A program made the translations under genes and the position numbers. The notes below the pieces were generated by a model. The model did not search any database, was not told where the DNA came from, and was given only the letters and a program-made list of their open reading frames with translations. 64,000 bases of DNA, taken from SZUA-100 sp965248135 (GTDB lineage: Bacteria > Pseudomonadota > Alphaproteobacteria > Rhizobiales > Rhizobiaceae). Below are positions 44,677 through 52,347 of this stretch, piece by piece. The stretch lies in the NCBI GenBank assembly GCA_965248135.1, contig CBDFIN010000012.1:2232001-2296000 (forward strand). The letters are read 5' to 3'. Each line of letters opens with the position of its first letter. Positions within the stretch are counted from its first letter, which is position 1.

Positions 44677-45282
44677 TTATCGGGCTTTCGCCAACAGGGG
44701 ATAATGAGTGGCAAAATGGGGTGCAATGGTGCCGGTCACACGCGGGTCGTCCGCAATTTCGAGTTGCCGCATATAGGGTACAAATCCGCTGCGGATATAT
44801 AAGGGCAGGGCGGCTGGATGATCAAGTGTGCAGGTGTGGATCCACAATCGCTTGATCGGCTTTGACCAGGCGAGTTTCAGCGCATTATTCATCAGCCAGC
44901 GCCCGGCCCCCTTGCCGGTCATGGCAGAAGTCAGGCCTAAAAAGGCCAATTCGCACTCGCCCTTGGTGCGGTAGTCAAGTTCAAGCAAGCCCTGTTCCAC
45001 GCCGTCAACCATCAGTGTGTGGACTTCGATCTTTGGATCGCTCAGGATTGCCGCAAGTTCATTGTCCGGCATCACAATTCTTGAAAACCACAGCCAGTCG
45101 GAACCAATTTCACTGAATAGCTCGCGGTACCACCCGGTTTGCGGGTGATTGATCCGATCAAGCCGCCAATTACCATTTGTCGCAGCGGTTTGAATATCGG
45201 GACGGGCGATCATTTCCAACGAGGTGACGATGGAGGCGATCTTGCCGTCCGGTAGATCAAAAAGGCCGTTGTCACCAATCAT
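44677..45282 (-). CDS. GNAT family N-acetyltransferase
   Basis: GNAT protein of about 201 residues from the chosen ATG, with an acetyl-CoA-binding stretch (AFLGLTSAMTGKGAGRWLMNNALKLAW) and a C-terminal family segment (HTCTLDHPAALPLYIRSGFVPY). The start is uncertain: an AAAGG site sits 7 bases before ATG 45282, while longer in-frame starts at 45285, 45300, 45336 and 45342 lack one. The gene lies 15 bases or more after the glnA stop on the same strand. The substrate is unknown. Confidence 0.8.
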   Translation of the reverse strand: MIGDNGLFDLPDGKIASIVTSLEMIARPDIQTAATNGNWRLDRINHPQTGWYRELFSEIGSDWLWFSRIVMPDNELAAILSDPKIEVHTLMVDGVEQGLLELDYRTKGECELAFLGLTSAMTGKGAGRWLMNNALKLAWSKPIKRLWIHTCTLDHPAALPLYIRSGFVPYMRQLEIADDPRVTGTIAPHFATHYPLLAKAR

Positions 45283-45357
45283 CATGTCGCCTTTCATAAA
45301 AAATACCGGGGCATCTTGCAATGTCCCGGCAATCATTTTCAAGTCTGAAATGAGCGA

Positions 45358-46767
45358 TCAGACCGAGTAATACATGTCGAATTCGACCGGATGAGGTGTG
45401 TGTTCGAAACGGATCACTTCTTCCATCTTCAATTCGATATAGGAATCGATCTGGTCGTCATCCATCACGCCACCTTCCTTAAGATAGCCGCGGTCGGCAT
45501 CGAGCTCCTCCAGCGCCTCGCGCAATGAGGCACAAACGGTCGGAATCTCGGTCAGTTCTTCCGGCGGCAGATCGTAGAGATCCTTGTCCATTGCATCACC
45601 TGGATGCAGCTTGTTCTTGATGCCGTCAAGGCCGGCCATCAGCATGGAGGTGAAGCCGAGATAGGGGTTTTGGGTCGGGTCCGGGAAACGAACCTCAACC
45701 CGTTTGCTCTTGGGTGACGATCCAAATGGAATGCGGCACGATGCTGAACGATTTCGGGCCGAATAGGCCAATAATACCGGTGCTTCAAAACCCGGCACCA
45801 GACGTTTGTACGAATTGGTCGACGGATTGGTGAATGCGTTGAGAGATTTGGCGTGTTTGATAATGCCGCCGATATAGAACAGACAACTCTCCGACAGGCC
45901 GGCATATTCGTTACCGGCAAAGGTCGGCTTGCCATCTTTCCAGATCGACTGGTGCACATGCATGCCGGTGCCGTTGTCGCCATATACGGGCTTGGGCATG
46001 AAGGTGGCGGATTTTCCGAATTGATGGGCGACCTGATGCACAGCGTATTTGTAGATCTGCATCTTGTCGGCGTTACGGGTCATGGTATCGAACAGGATGC
46101 CGAGTTCATGTTGGGCTGCGGCCACTTCGTGGTGATGTTTTTCAACCGTGACGCCCATTTCGGTCAGTGCGACAAGCATTTCGGAACGCAAATCCTGGGC
46201 CGAATCAACCGGCGGCACGGGAAAATAGCCGCCCTTCATGCGCGGACGGTGACCCATGTTTCCGACCTCATATTCTGCATCGCAGTTCGATGGCAGTTCT
46301 ATCTGGTCGAGGGCAAAGCCGGTATTATAGGGATCGGCGCTGAAGCGCACGTCGTCAAAGACAAAGAACTCGGCTTCCGGGCCAACCATAATGGTGTCAC
46401 CAAAGCCACCGGATTGCAGATAGGCCTCGGCCCGCTTTGCCGTCATGCGCGGATCGCGGTTGTAGCCTTCACCGGAAACCGGGTCGAGAATATCGCAGAA
46501 AATGGAAATGGTCGAATGGGAGAAAAATGGATCGACATGCACAGTTTCTGTGTCTGGCATCAGCACCATGTCGGATTCATTGATCGCCTTCCAACCGGCA
46601 ATGGAAGAGCCGTCAAACATTACACCATCAGCAAACATGTCCTCATCGACAATGGTCACGTCCATGGTCAGATGCTGCATCTTGCCGCGCGGGTCGGTAA
46701 ACCGGAGATCGACAAACTTAATGTCCTCTTCCTTGATCTGTTTCAAAATATCGCTTGCGGTGGTCAT
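45358..46767 (-). CDS. glnA: glutamine synthetase type I
   Basis: ATP-dependent amidation of glutamate. The 469-residue protein has the metal and substrate signatures VDPFFSHSTISIFCDILDP, MVGPEAEFFVFDD, the ATP-region KPVYGDNGTGMHVHQSIWKDG, and the adenylylation site Tyr in KDLYDLPPEELTEIP. A Lys-rich flexible loop NRSASCRIP carries Arg contacts. glnB lies 56 bases upstream, forming the classical glnBA unit. Regulation is by uridylylated PII, adenylylation, and the sigma-54-like promoter before glnB. Confidence 0.97.
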   Translation of the reverse strand: MTTASDILKQIKEEDIKFVDLRFTDPRGKMQHLTMDVTIVDEDMFADGVMFDGSSIAGWKAINESDMVLMPDTETVHVDPFFSHSTISIFCDILDPVSGEGYNRDPRMTAKRAEAYLQSGGFGDTIMVGPEAEFFVFDDVRFSADPYNTGFALDQIELPSNCDAEYEVGNMGHRPRMKGGYFPVPPVDSAQDLRSEMLVALTEMGVTVEKHHHEVAAAQHELGILFDTMTRNADKMQIYKYAVHQVAHQFGKSATFMPKPVYGDNGTGMHVHQSIWKDGKPTFAGNEYAGLSESCLFYIGGIIKHAKSLNAFTNPSTNSYKRLVPGFEAPVLLAYSARNRSASCRIPFGSSPKSKRVEVRFPDPTQNPYLGFTSMLMAGLDGIKNKLHPGDAMDKDLYDLPPEELTEIPTVCASLREALEELDADRGYLKEGGVMDDDQIDSYIELKMEEVIRFEHTPHPVEFDMYYSV

Positions 46768-46823
46768 GATGTCCCTTTCTGTTGCAAATAAATTGCTATA
46801 TGTTCGTTGGTTGATTGACGTGA

Positions 46824-47162
46824 CTATACTGCATCCGGTCCGGTCTCTCCGGTGCGGATGCGAATGGCTTGCTCAATGCTGGAGACGAATATCTTGCCAT
46901 CACCTATCCGGCCGGTTTCAGCTGCTTTGCGGATTGCTCCTACAGCGTCATCGACTTCCTCGTCATTAAGCACAATCTCGACCTTCACCTTCGGCAGAAA
47001 GTCAACAACGTATTCAGCGCCACGGTAAAGTTCGGTATGGCCTTTTTGCCGGCCAAAACCCTTCGCTTCTGTGACCGTGATGCCCTGCAATCCAACCTCT
47101 TGAAGCGCCTCTTTGACTTCATCGAGCTTGAATGGTTTGATAATCGCTTCAATCTTTTTCAT
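46824..47162 (-). CDS. glnB: nitrogen regulatory protein PII
   Basis: Trimeric signal protein of 112 residues. The T-loop is GRQKGHTELYRGAEYVVDFLPKVK with the uridylylation Tyr (Y51) in LYRGAEYVV; the B-loop GKIFVSSIEQAIRIRTGE is at the C-terminus. PII senses ATP, ADP and 2-oxoglutarate and controls NtrB and adenylyltransferase. It comes first in the glnBA unit. The 347-base region before it (to tRNA-Leu) holds the promoter described separately. Confidence 0.97.
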   Translation of the reverse strand: MKKIEAIIKPFKLDEVKEALQEVGLQGITVTEAKGFGRQKGHTELYRGAEYVVDFLPKVKVEIVLNDEEVDDAVGAIRKAAETGRIGDGKIFVSSIEQAIRIRTGETGPDAV

Positions 47163-47234
47163 TGAATGGTTCCTGTTTATGTTGCCGCCAGTCTCGCCAG
47201 TCTGCCGGGCCGTTAACGCACTCGTCGCATTTAC

Positions 47235-47250
47235 GCAGGATTTGTGCCAG
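47235..47250 (-). promoter_or_regulatory. probable sigma-54 promoter of glnB
   Basis: The minus strand reads CTGGCACAAATCCTGC, close to the consensus TGGCAC-N5-TTGC, with exactly 10 bases between the GG of -24 and the GC of -12. A start about 12 bases on would give a leader near 60 bases for glnB. About 90 bases further upstream (47322-47340) is an inverted repeat GCCACT-N7-AGTGGC, which might serve as an NtrC enhancer site though it departs from the usual GCAC/GTGC arms. Confidence 0.55.
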
Positions 47251-47509
47251 TTTGAGGCAGCTTCAATAATATCGGGCTTTCGGCGGTTATCCTCACATCA
47301 ACCGTGTCCTGTGGCAGGAACGCCACTTCTTTGGAGTGGCCGATGCTAAAATAGACAGCATATTGCCTATTTAATAGGCATGGCAGTTCAGCCTCTTTCC
47401 GAGTGAATTGACAACATATGATTGTTACGACGAATTTTCCTTTGATCCGGCAGTGTGTGGTGTTATAGACCGCGCGGATGAGCCGTGGCGGCATACTGCG
47501 GGTGAAACA

Positions 47510-47594
47510 GCGGGTATGGTGGAATTGGTAGACACGCCAGATTTAGGATCTGGTGGCGAAAGTCGTGGGAGTTCAAATCTCTCTACCCGCACCA
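47510..47594 (+). tRNA. tRNA-Leu (anticodon UAG)
   Basis: 85-base class II tRNA. The acceptor stem is GCGGGTA with TACCCGC and a discriminator A, followed by an encoded CCA (47592-47594). The anticodon arm is CCAGA-TTTAGGA-TCTGG, with TAG at 47544-47546 decoding CUA. The variable arm GGTGGCGAAAGTCGT and the T loop GTTCAAATC are present. Confidence 0.95.
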
Positions 47595-47687
47595 CAATTG
47601 ACGGATGATTTTCGATGAGCCGAAGGCGGGCTCGGGTTGAACGATGCGCTAAAAAAATGGGCGTGAAATAAATGAAGCGAGAATGAA

Positions 47688-49088
47688 ATGCAGGTATCGG
47701 AAACCCTGAACGAAGGGTTGAAACGCGAGATCAAAGTGGTGGTTCCGGCGACGGATATGAAGGCCAAGCTGGAAAGCCGGCTTGTTGATCTCAAGGGCAA
47801 AGTCAGGCTGAACGGCTTTCGCCCTGGCAAGGTGCCGATTTCCCATTTGCGCAAGCTTTATGGCAAATCGGCGATGGCGGAGATTGTTCAGGAGACGGTC
47901 GACGAGCAGGCCAAAACCATTTTGAAGGATCGCGCCGAAAAAGCCGCCCAACGGCCAGAAATCAAGATGACCGAGGATGAGAGTGAAGCGGAGAAAATTC
48001 TTGCCGGTGATCAGGATTTCGAATTTTCGGTTGCTTATGAAGCCCTGCCTTCAATTGAAATTGCCGATCTTGCGAAAATCAAACTCGAGCGCCCGATCGT
48101 TGATATTGAGGAGAGCGAGGTCCAGGAGCAAGTTGAACGCATCGCGGAGAACTCGCGTAACTATGAGCCCAAAAAGGGCAAGGCTGCGAACAAGGATCAA
48201 GTGACTTTCGAATACCTCGGCAAGATCGACGGGGAACCGTTTGAAGGTGGCGCTGACGATGATGCCAAGCTGGTATTGGGTTCCGGCAACTTCATCCCTG
48301 GTTTCGAAGAGGGATTGGTGGGCATGAAGACCGGTGATACGGGCGTGGTCAAAGTTACTTTTCCGGAAGATTATAATGCTGCCGATCTTGCCGGCAAGGA
48401 TGCCGAGTTCGATGTGACAATCAAAGAAGTCGGCAAACCGGGCGAACTGGAGATCAATGACGATCTTGCCAAAACGCTGGGGCTGGAGTCGGTTGAGCAG
48501 CTTAACAATGTGGTGCGTGAACAGATTGCCAGCCAATATAGTGGGCAGACCAGGCAAAAGGTAAAACGTCAGCTGCTTGATGCGCTGGATAGTGCGCATT
48601 CGTTCGAATTGCCGCAAACCATGGTGCAGCAGGAGTTCGATAATATCTGGAACCAGATAACTTCCGATCTGAAGGAAGCCGAAAAAACTTTTGAGGATGA
48701 AGATACCACCGAGGAAGAGGCCCGTACCGAGTATAGAACCCTGGCCGAACGGCGGGTTCGTCTTGGCCTCGTTTTGGCAGACATTGGCGAAACTGCAAAG
48801 GTGGAGGTTACCGAGCAGGAATTGCAGCAGGCGCTTTATCAAAATGTGCAAGAATTCCCCGGTCAAGAACGGGAAGTGTTTGAGTTTTTCAAGAACAATC
48901 CCGAGGCTCTGGCGACGCTGCGTGCACCAATCTTTGAAGAGAAAGTTGTCGATCACATCATGACCATCGCCGACGTGACGGACAAAACCGTCAGCAAGGA
49001 AGAGCTGATGAAAGAAGATGACGATGAAAAAGATGAGGCCGATAGCAAAAAGAAGCCGGCCAAGAAAAAAGCCAAATCCAAAGATTAG
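47688..49088 (+). CDS. tig: trigger factor (ribosome-associated chaperone, PPIase)
   Basis: A 466-residue trigger factor. The N-terminal ribosome-binding domain has the signature GFRPGKVPISHLRKLYG; the FKBP domain (about residues 165-235) shows GSGNFIPGFEEGLVGMKTGD and the following VKVTFPEDY; the long helical C-domain ends with a lysine-rich tail (KKKPAKKKAKSKD) typical of rhizobial versions. An ATG with upstream AAGCGAGAATG context is used. It is a single gene after tRNA-Leu, with a terminator after it. Confidence 0.96.
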   Translation: MQVSETLNEGLKREIKVVVPATDMKAKLESRLVDLKGKVRLNGFRPGKVPISHLRKLYGKSAMAEIVQETVDEQAKTILKDRAEKAAQRPEIKMTEDESEAEKILAGDQDFEFSVAYEALPSIEIADLAKIKLERPIVDIEESEVQEQVERIAENSRNYEPKKGKAANKDQVTFEYLGKIDGEPFEGGADDDAKLVLGSGNFIPGFEEGLVGMKTGDTGVVKVTFPEDYNAADLAGKDAEFDVTIKEVGKPGELEINDDLAKTLGLESVEQLNNVVREQIASQYSGQTRQKVKRQLLDALDSAHSFELPQTMVQQEFDNIWNQITSDLKEAEKTFEDEDTTEEEARTEYRTLAERRVRLGLVLADIGETAKVEVTEQELQQALYQNVQEFPGQEREVFEFFKNNPEALATLRAPIFEEKVVDHIMTIADVTDKTVSKEELMKEDDDEKDEADSKKKPAKKKAKSKD

Positions 49089-49116
49089 CAAACGCCATCG
49101 GTTCTTGGTTTATTGA

Positions 49117-49150
49117 AGGCTCTGCCGGTTGGCAGGGCCTTTGTCATTTT
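49117..49150. terminator. rho-independent terminator after tig
   Basis: GGCTCTGCC and GGCAGGGCC form a stem with one bulge-like mismatch around GGTT, followed by TTGTCATTTT. It lies between the convergent tig and methyltransferase genes and overlaps the stop of the latter, so it may act in both directions. Confidence 0.65.
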
Positions 49151-50090
49151 ACCCGTTCAACACCGCTTTGCCGATGTCCTGCATGGTGTTGTAGCGGCGG
49201 CTGGTGATCGTCTCTTCCACCCGCTTTACCAATTTGGTCCTGAGCTTTGTTATCCTTGCGGCGGTCGCGCTGTCTTGATAATGGCTTTTTATCGCCTTCA
49301 TCACCTGATGCACGTTGTCAGCATTGGCAGCGGCAGCCATCGTGTCGCGTGCAGGCCCCTTAACCAGGAACAAACCAGTGGTCGCGTGGCAACGTTGTTG
49401 TGACCGCAGGTCTTCATTCAGGCCCGCCAGCTTAGCTGCTGCGCGCAATGTCCAGGGGTTGAAATTGAAGATGTGGCCGAAGTGAAACATGTTGCCACGG
49501 GATTTGGTTTTCGCGTAGATCTCAATATTGGGAACCTCGACATAAAGGACGCCTTTGTCGCTGAGCAATTCGCTGATCATCGCCAGCTTTCCGACGGGAT
49601 CGTTCATATGCTCTAGCACGTGGTTCAAACGGATCAGATCAAAATGTTGATCACCAAACAAATCAGCAGTGATCTCCGCAGTCTCAACCTCCAGTCCAAG
49701 GATTTGGCGGCAATATTCGGCATATTCGCGATTGGGCTCCAGACCGACGGCGTTTTTTCCAGCATTTTTCATTGAAAACAGAAATTCACCGCTGCCGGCG
49801 CCAACATCCAGCACATTGTTTGCCGGATCGATGATATCCTGGAACCGGCTAATGTGATCGCGGATCCGGCGGAAATTGCGCAACACCTGGCGTTTCCTGG
49901 GTTCAGCTGCGCCTTTATATGCCACTCTGTAATTCTCGGCATAAAATTGCGAGAGCGTCTCATCATCCGGGATAGGATCGTTGCACACCAGTCCGCACCC
50001 TTGACAGACTCTCGTTGTCAAAGGTTGGCCATGACGGTCCTTTTCGGAGATAATTTCTGATTCGGCAGAGCCACAAAGCAGGCACGACAT
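49149..50090 (-). CDS. class I SAM-dependent methyltransferase with N-terminal zinc ribbon
   Basis: A 313-residue methyltransferase. The N-terminus has two CxxC pairs (CLLC at 3-6 and CQGC near 29-32) suggesting a zinc ribbon, then the SAM-binding motif LDVGAGSGEFLFSM at about residue 93, GLEPNREY and LNHVLEHMNDP. The fold is like sugar C-methyltransferases and similar proteins in polysaccharide loci, but no sugar genes are adjacent. The substrate is unknown. Divergent from the acyltransferase gene with 68 bases between. Confidence 0.8.
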   Translation of the reverse strand: MSCLLCGSAESEIISEKDRHGQPLTTRVCQGCGLVCNDPIPDDETLSQFYAENYRVAYKGAAEPRKRQVLRNFRRIRDHISRFQDIIDPANNVLDVGAGSGEFLFSMKNAGKNAVGLEPNREYAEYCRQILGLEVETAEITADLFGDQHFDLIRLNHVLEHMNDPVGKLAMISELLSDKGVLYVEVPNIEIYAKTKSRGNMFHFGHIFNFNPWTLRAAAKLAGLNEDLRSQQRCHATTGLFLVKGPARDTMAAAANADNVHQVMKAIKSHYQDSATAARITKLRTKLVKRVEETITSRRYNTMQDIGKAVLNG

Positions 50091-50158
50091 GGGGTCCTGA
50101 TCCCTTCGGTTGTTAACGGCAGCGCCGGGTTAGGCAGCAGCGAACTGCCGGCTGATAT

Positions 50159-51646
50159 ATGGCAACATCACGATCATTGCAATCGCTGCTTCTTTGTCCC
50201 ATGGTGAGTAACAAAAACGCTCAATGGGCCGGAGTTGCGTTGAACCAATCGATTGAGATTCAGACCTGGATTGTCATACTACTCGCGGTTTTTGCGGTGA
50301 TCGGCATTACCGACCGTGTCTTTGCTCCCGGTGTGAGGTGGTTTTTCCGCCGCCGCATCAACCGGGCAATTGACGAATTGAACACCCGGCTGAAACTGCG
50401 CATCCAGCCATTTAAGTTGACCCGTCGGCAGACACTGGTCGACCAGCTGATGGTCGACCAGGAAGTGGTGAAGGCGGTTGAAAAGCACGCTCGCGAAAAC
50501 AACGTGCCGCTTGGCGTTTCAATGACCCAGGCACAAAGATATGCGCGCGAAATAGTGCCGGCCTTCAATGCCATAACGTATTTTCGGGTTGGCACGCGTT
50601 TGGCGCGGGCGGTATCAAAATGGATATACCGGGTGCGTCTTGGTTATTCCGATGATGCGGGCCTGCGCGCGGTTGATCAGGACGCCGCGGTGGTTTTCGT
50701 TATGAACCACCGTTCCAACATGGACTATATTCTGGTTACCTATATGGCTGCCACCAGCGCCACCCTTTCCTATGCTGTCGGCGAATGGGCGCGGGTGTTT
50801 CCAATCCAGGGTATAATTCGCTCGATGGGCGCCTACTTTATCCGGCGCAATTCGAAAAATCCGCTCTACCGGCGGGTGTTGGCACGCTATGTGTGCATGG
50901 CGACCAGGCAAGGGGTAACCCAGGCGGTGTTTCCCGAGGGAGGACTCACCAGGGACGGCAAGCTGATGGAACCGCGCCTCGGTTTGCTCGGCTATATGCT
51001 TGGTGACTTTGATCCTCATGGCGGCCGCGACGTGGTTTTTATTCCGGTTGGGCTGAATTATGACCGGGTGATCGAGGACCGCATCCTTACCTCACGCGCG
51101 TCACAGGAAATAGGTGGCAAGGCATTCAAAACCAGTCCGCTCAAAATCATCGGCTTTGTGGCCCACAACATCAAACTGCGTTTGCAAGGTCAGCTTTATC
51201 GCTATGGCTATGCCTGCACCAGTTTTGGCACACCAATTTCCTTGAAATCATGGCTCAAGGAACAAAATTGCGATCTTCGGGATTTGCCGATCACCGAAAG
51301 GTTTGAACGTATCGAGACTTTCGGCAAGACATTGATGGATGGCATCGGAGCGGTTATTCCGGTACTGCCGGTTTCGCTTGTGGCGACCGTATTTTTGCGA
51401 GCAGGTGGCAGCAGTCTCAGTGAACTGGAAGTGAAATCCCGGACCTTCGCCCTGATCAAAAAGCTGGAAGAGCGTGGCGCGCACATCCACATTCCGCGCC
51501 ATGATCGTGACTATGCGGTTGCAACAGGTCTGCGCATGTTGAACATGCGCCATATTGTTAAGCAAGAGGACGGGCTATATGAGGCAAGCGCTGATGAGAC
51601 GGTACTGCTCAAATACTACGCCAATTCAATCGCCCACTTGTTGTGA
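50159..51646 (+). CDS. PlsB-like glycerol-3-phosphate/lysophospholipid acyltransferase
   Basis: Membrane acyltransferase of up to 495 residues. After a hydrophobic N-terminal segment (TWIVILLAVFAVIGI), the acyltransferase domain shows the catalytic block VVFVMNHRSNMDYILVTYM (an NHRSNMD form of the HX4D motif), FIRRNSKNPLYRRVL, and FPEGGLTRDGKLMEPRLG, followed by VVFIPVGLNYDRVIED. This matches the PlsB-type family. The substrate is presumably glycerol-3-phosphate or a lyso-lipid. Neither the start at 50159 nor an internal ATG at 50201 has a good ribosome site. It carries a strong terminator after it. Confidence 0.82.
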   Translation: MATSRSLQSLLLCPMVSNKNAQWAGVALNQSIEIQTWIVILLAVFAVIGITDRVFAPGVRWFFRRRINRAIDELNTRLKLRIQPFKLTRRQTLVDQLMVDQEVVKAVEKHARENNVPLGVSMTQAQRYAREIVPAFNAITYFRVGTRLARAVSKWIYRVRLGYSDDAGLRAVDQDAAVVFVMNHRSNMDYILVTYMAATSATLSYAVGEWARVFPIQGIIRSMGAYFIRRNSKNPLYRRVLARYVCMATRQGVTQAVFPEGGLTRDGKLMEPRLGLLGYMLGDFDPHGGRDVVFIPVGLNYDRVIEDRILTSRASQEIGGKAFKTSPLKIIGFVAHNIKLRLQGQLYRYGYACTSFGTPISLKSWLKEQNCDLRDLPITERFERIETFGKTLMDGIGAVIPVLPVSLVATVFLRAGGSSLSELEVKSRTFALIKKLEERGAHIHIPRHDRDYAVATGLRMLNMRHIVKQEDGLYEASADETVLLKYYANSIAHLL

Positions 51647-51702
51647 ACGTCTGTATTGAAGTTGTTCGCACGCAGCCGACTTTAAAAAAATTTGCCTCAC
51701 AA

Positions 51703-51741
51703 ACACCTGCCGGGGGAGGAGATCCGGCAGGTGTCGTTTTG
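51703..51741 (+). terminator. rho-independent terminator after the acyltransferase gene
   Basis: An 11-base perfect stem (ACACCTGCCGG with CCGGCAGGTGT) around a 10-base loop, followed by CGTTTTG. Position and strength fit a terminator for the upstream gene. Confidence 0.7.
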
Positions 51742-51820
51742 TGGCCCAACGGAGGGAGAATTAACCGCTGGACTTGTCAACCTGGAATTGGGAGGAGGAA
51801 AATCCTGGTTGAAACTGTTG

Positions 51821-51989
51821 CTAGTGGAATGAATTTGACATTTGGTACCCACTTGCAGCTTCGTTCATTTTCAAATGTCAAATTCGAAAATTTCACTAGA
51901 TTCAATATCTTGCTAGTGGTTCTTTTGATTCCAACATTTGTAAATAAGGGTGCTGCAGGGGCATGCAAATGTTGGTACAGAACCACTAG
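51821..51989 (-). repeat. CTAG-bounded twin-hairpin repeat, copy B
   Basis: Same build as copy A but on the opposite strand: on the minus strand it begins CTAGTGGTTCTGTACC at 51989 and ends at CTAG 51821-51824. The outer end nearest the DUF1127 gene holds that gene's TAG stop. It is the most diverged of the copies in the loop (GCCCCTGCAGC), and one inner stem pair is changed, giving a G-U or mismatch. The intervening linker and the CTAG boundaries are kept. Confidence 0.88.
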
Positions 51990-52132
51990 AAGCGGGATGC
52001 TCGCTGGGCGATAAAAGGAATGTCACCACGGCTGATACCAAGATCGTTGAGTTCACGATTGCTCAGAGCGTTGAGTTCGTTGCGAGTCTGGCGGACCCGC
52101 TTCCAGGTTTGATATGATTTGAAGAGATCCAT
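51986..52132 (-). CDS. DUF1127 small basic protein
   Basis: A protein of 48 residues with the DUF1127 pattern: a helical, basic stretch (WKRVRQTRNELNALSNRELNDLGISRGDI) ending FIAQRASRF. In alphaproteobacteria such small proteins take part in RNA or phosphate and stress control, often little understood. The start is put at ATG 52132, with an AAAGGA site 7 bases before; an ATG two codons earlier is too close to it. Its TAG stop is formed by the CTAG boundary of repeat copy B. Confidence 0.8.
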   Translation of the reverse strand: MDLFKSYQTWKRVRQTRNELNALSNRELNDLGISRGDIPFIAQRASRF

Positions 52133-52347
52133 AACCATGTCCTTTGTTTGTGCCTTGCGGCGAAGTAAAATTATAACAACCAAGTGTTCTTGGTTGACTG
52201 CTATTTAGGGGCGAACTGTTTGAAATACGAGTGCAATTTCTGCATATCAGAAGTGCAGATGATGCAAGGCAGCATGGCAGTGGCAGGGCAAAATAATGGC
52301 TGGATTATGATGGGCGTGGCGCCGACAACGCTGTGAACAGTTGGAGG

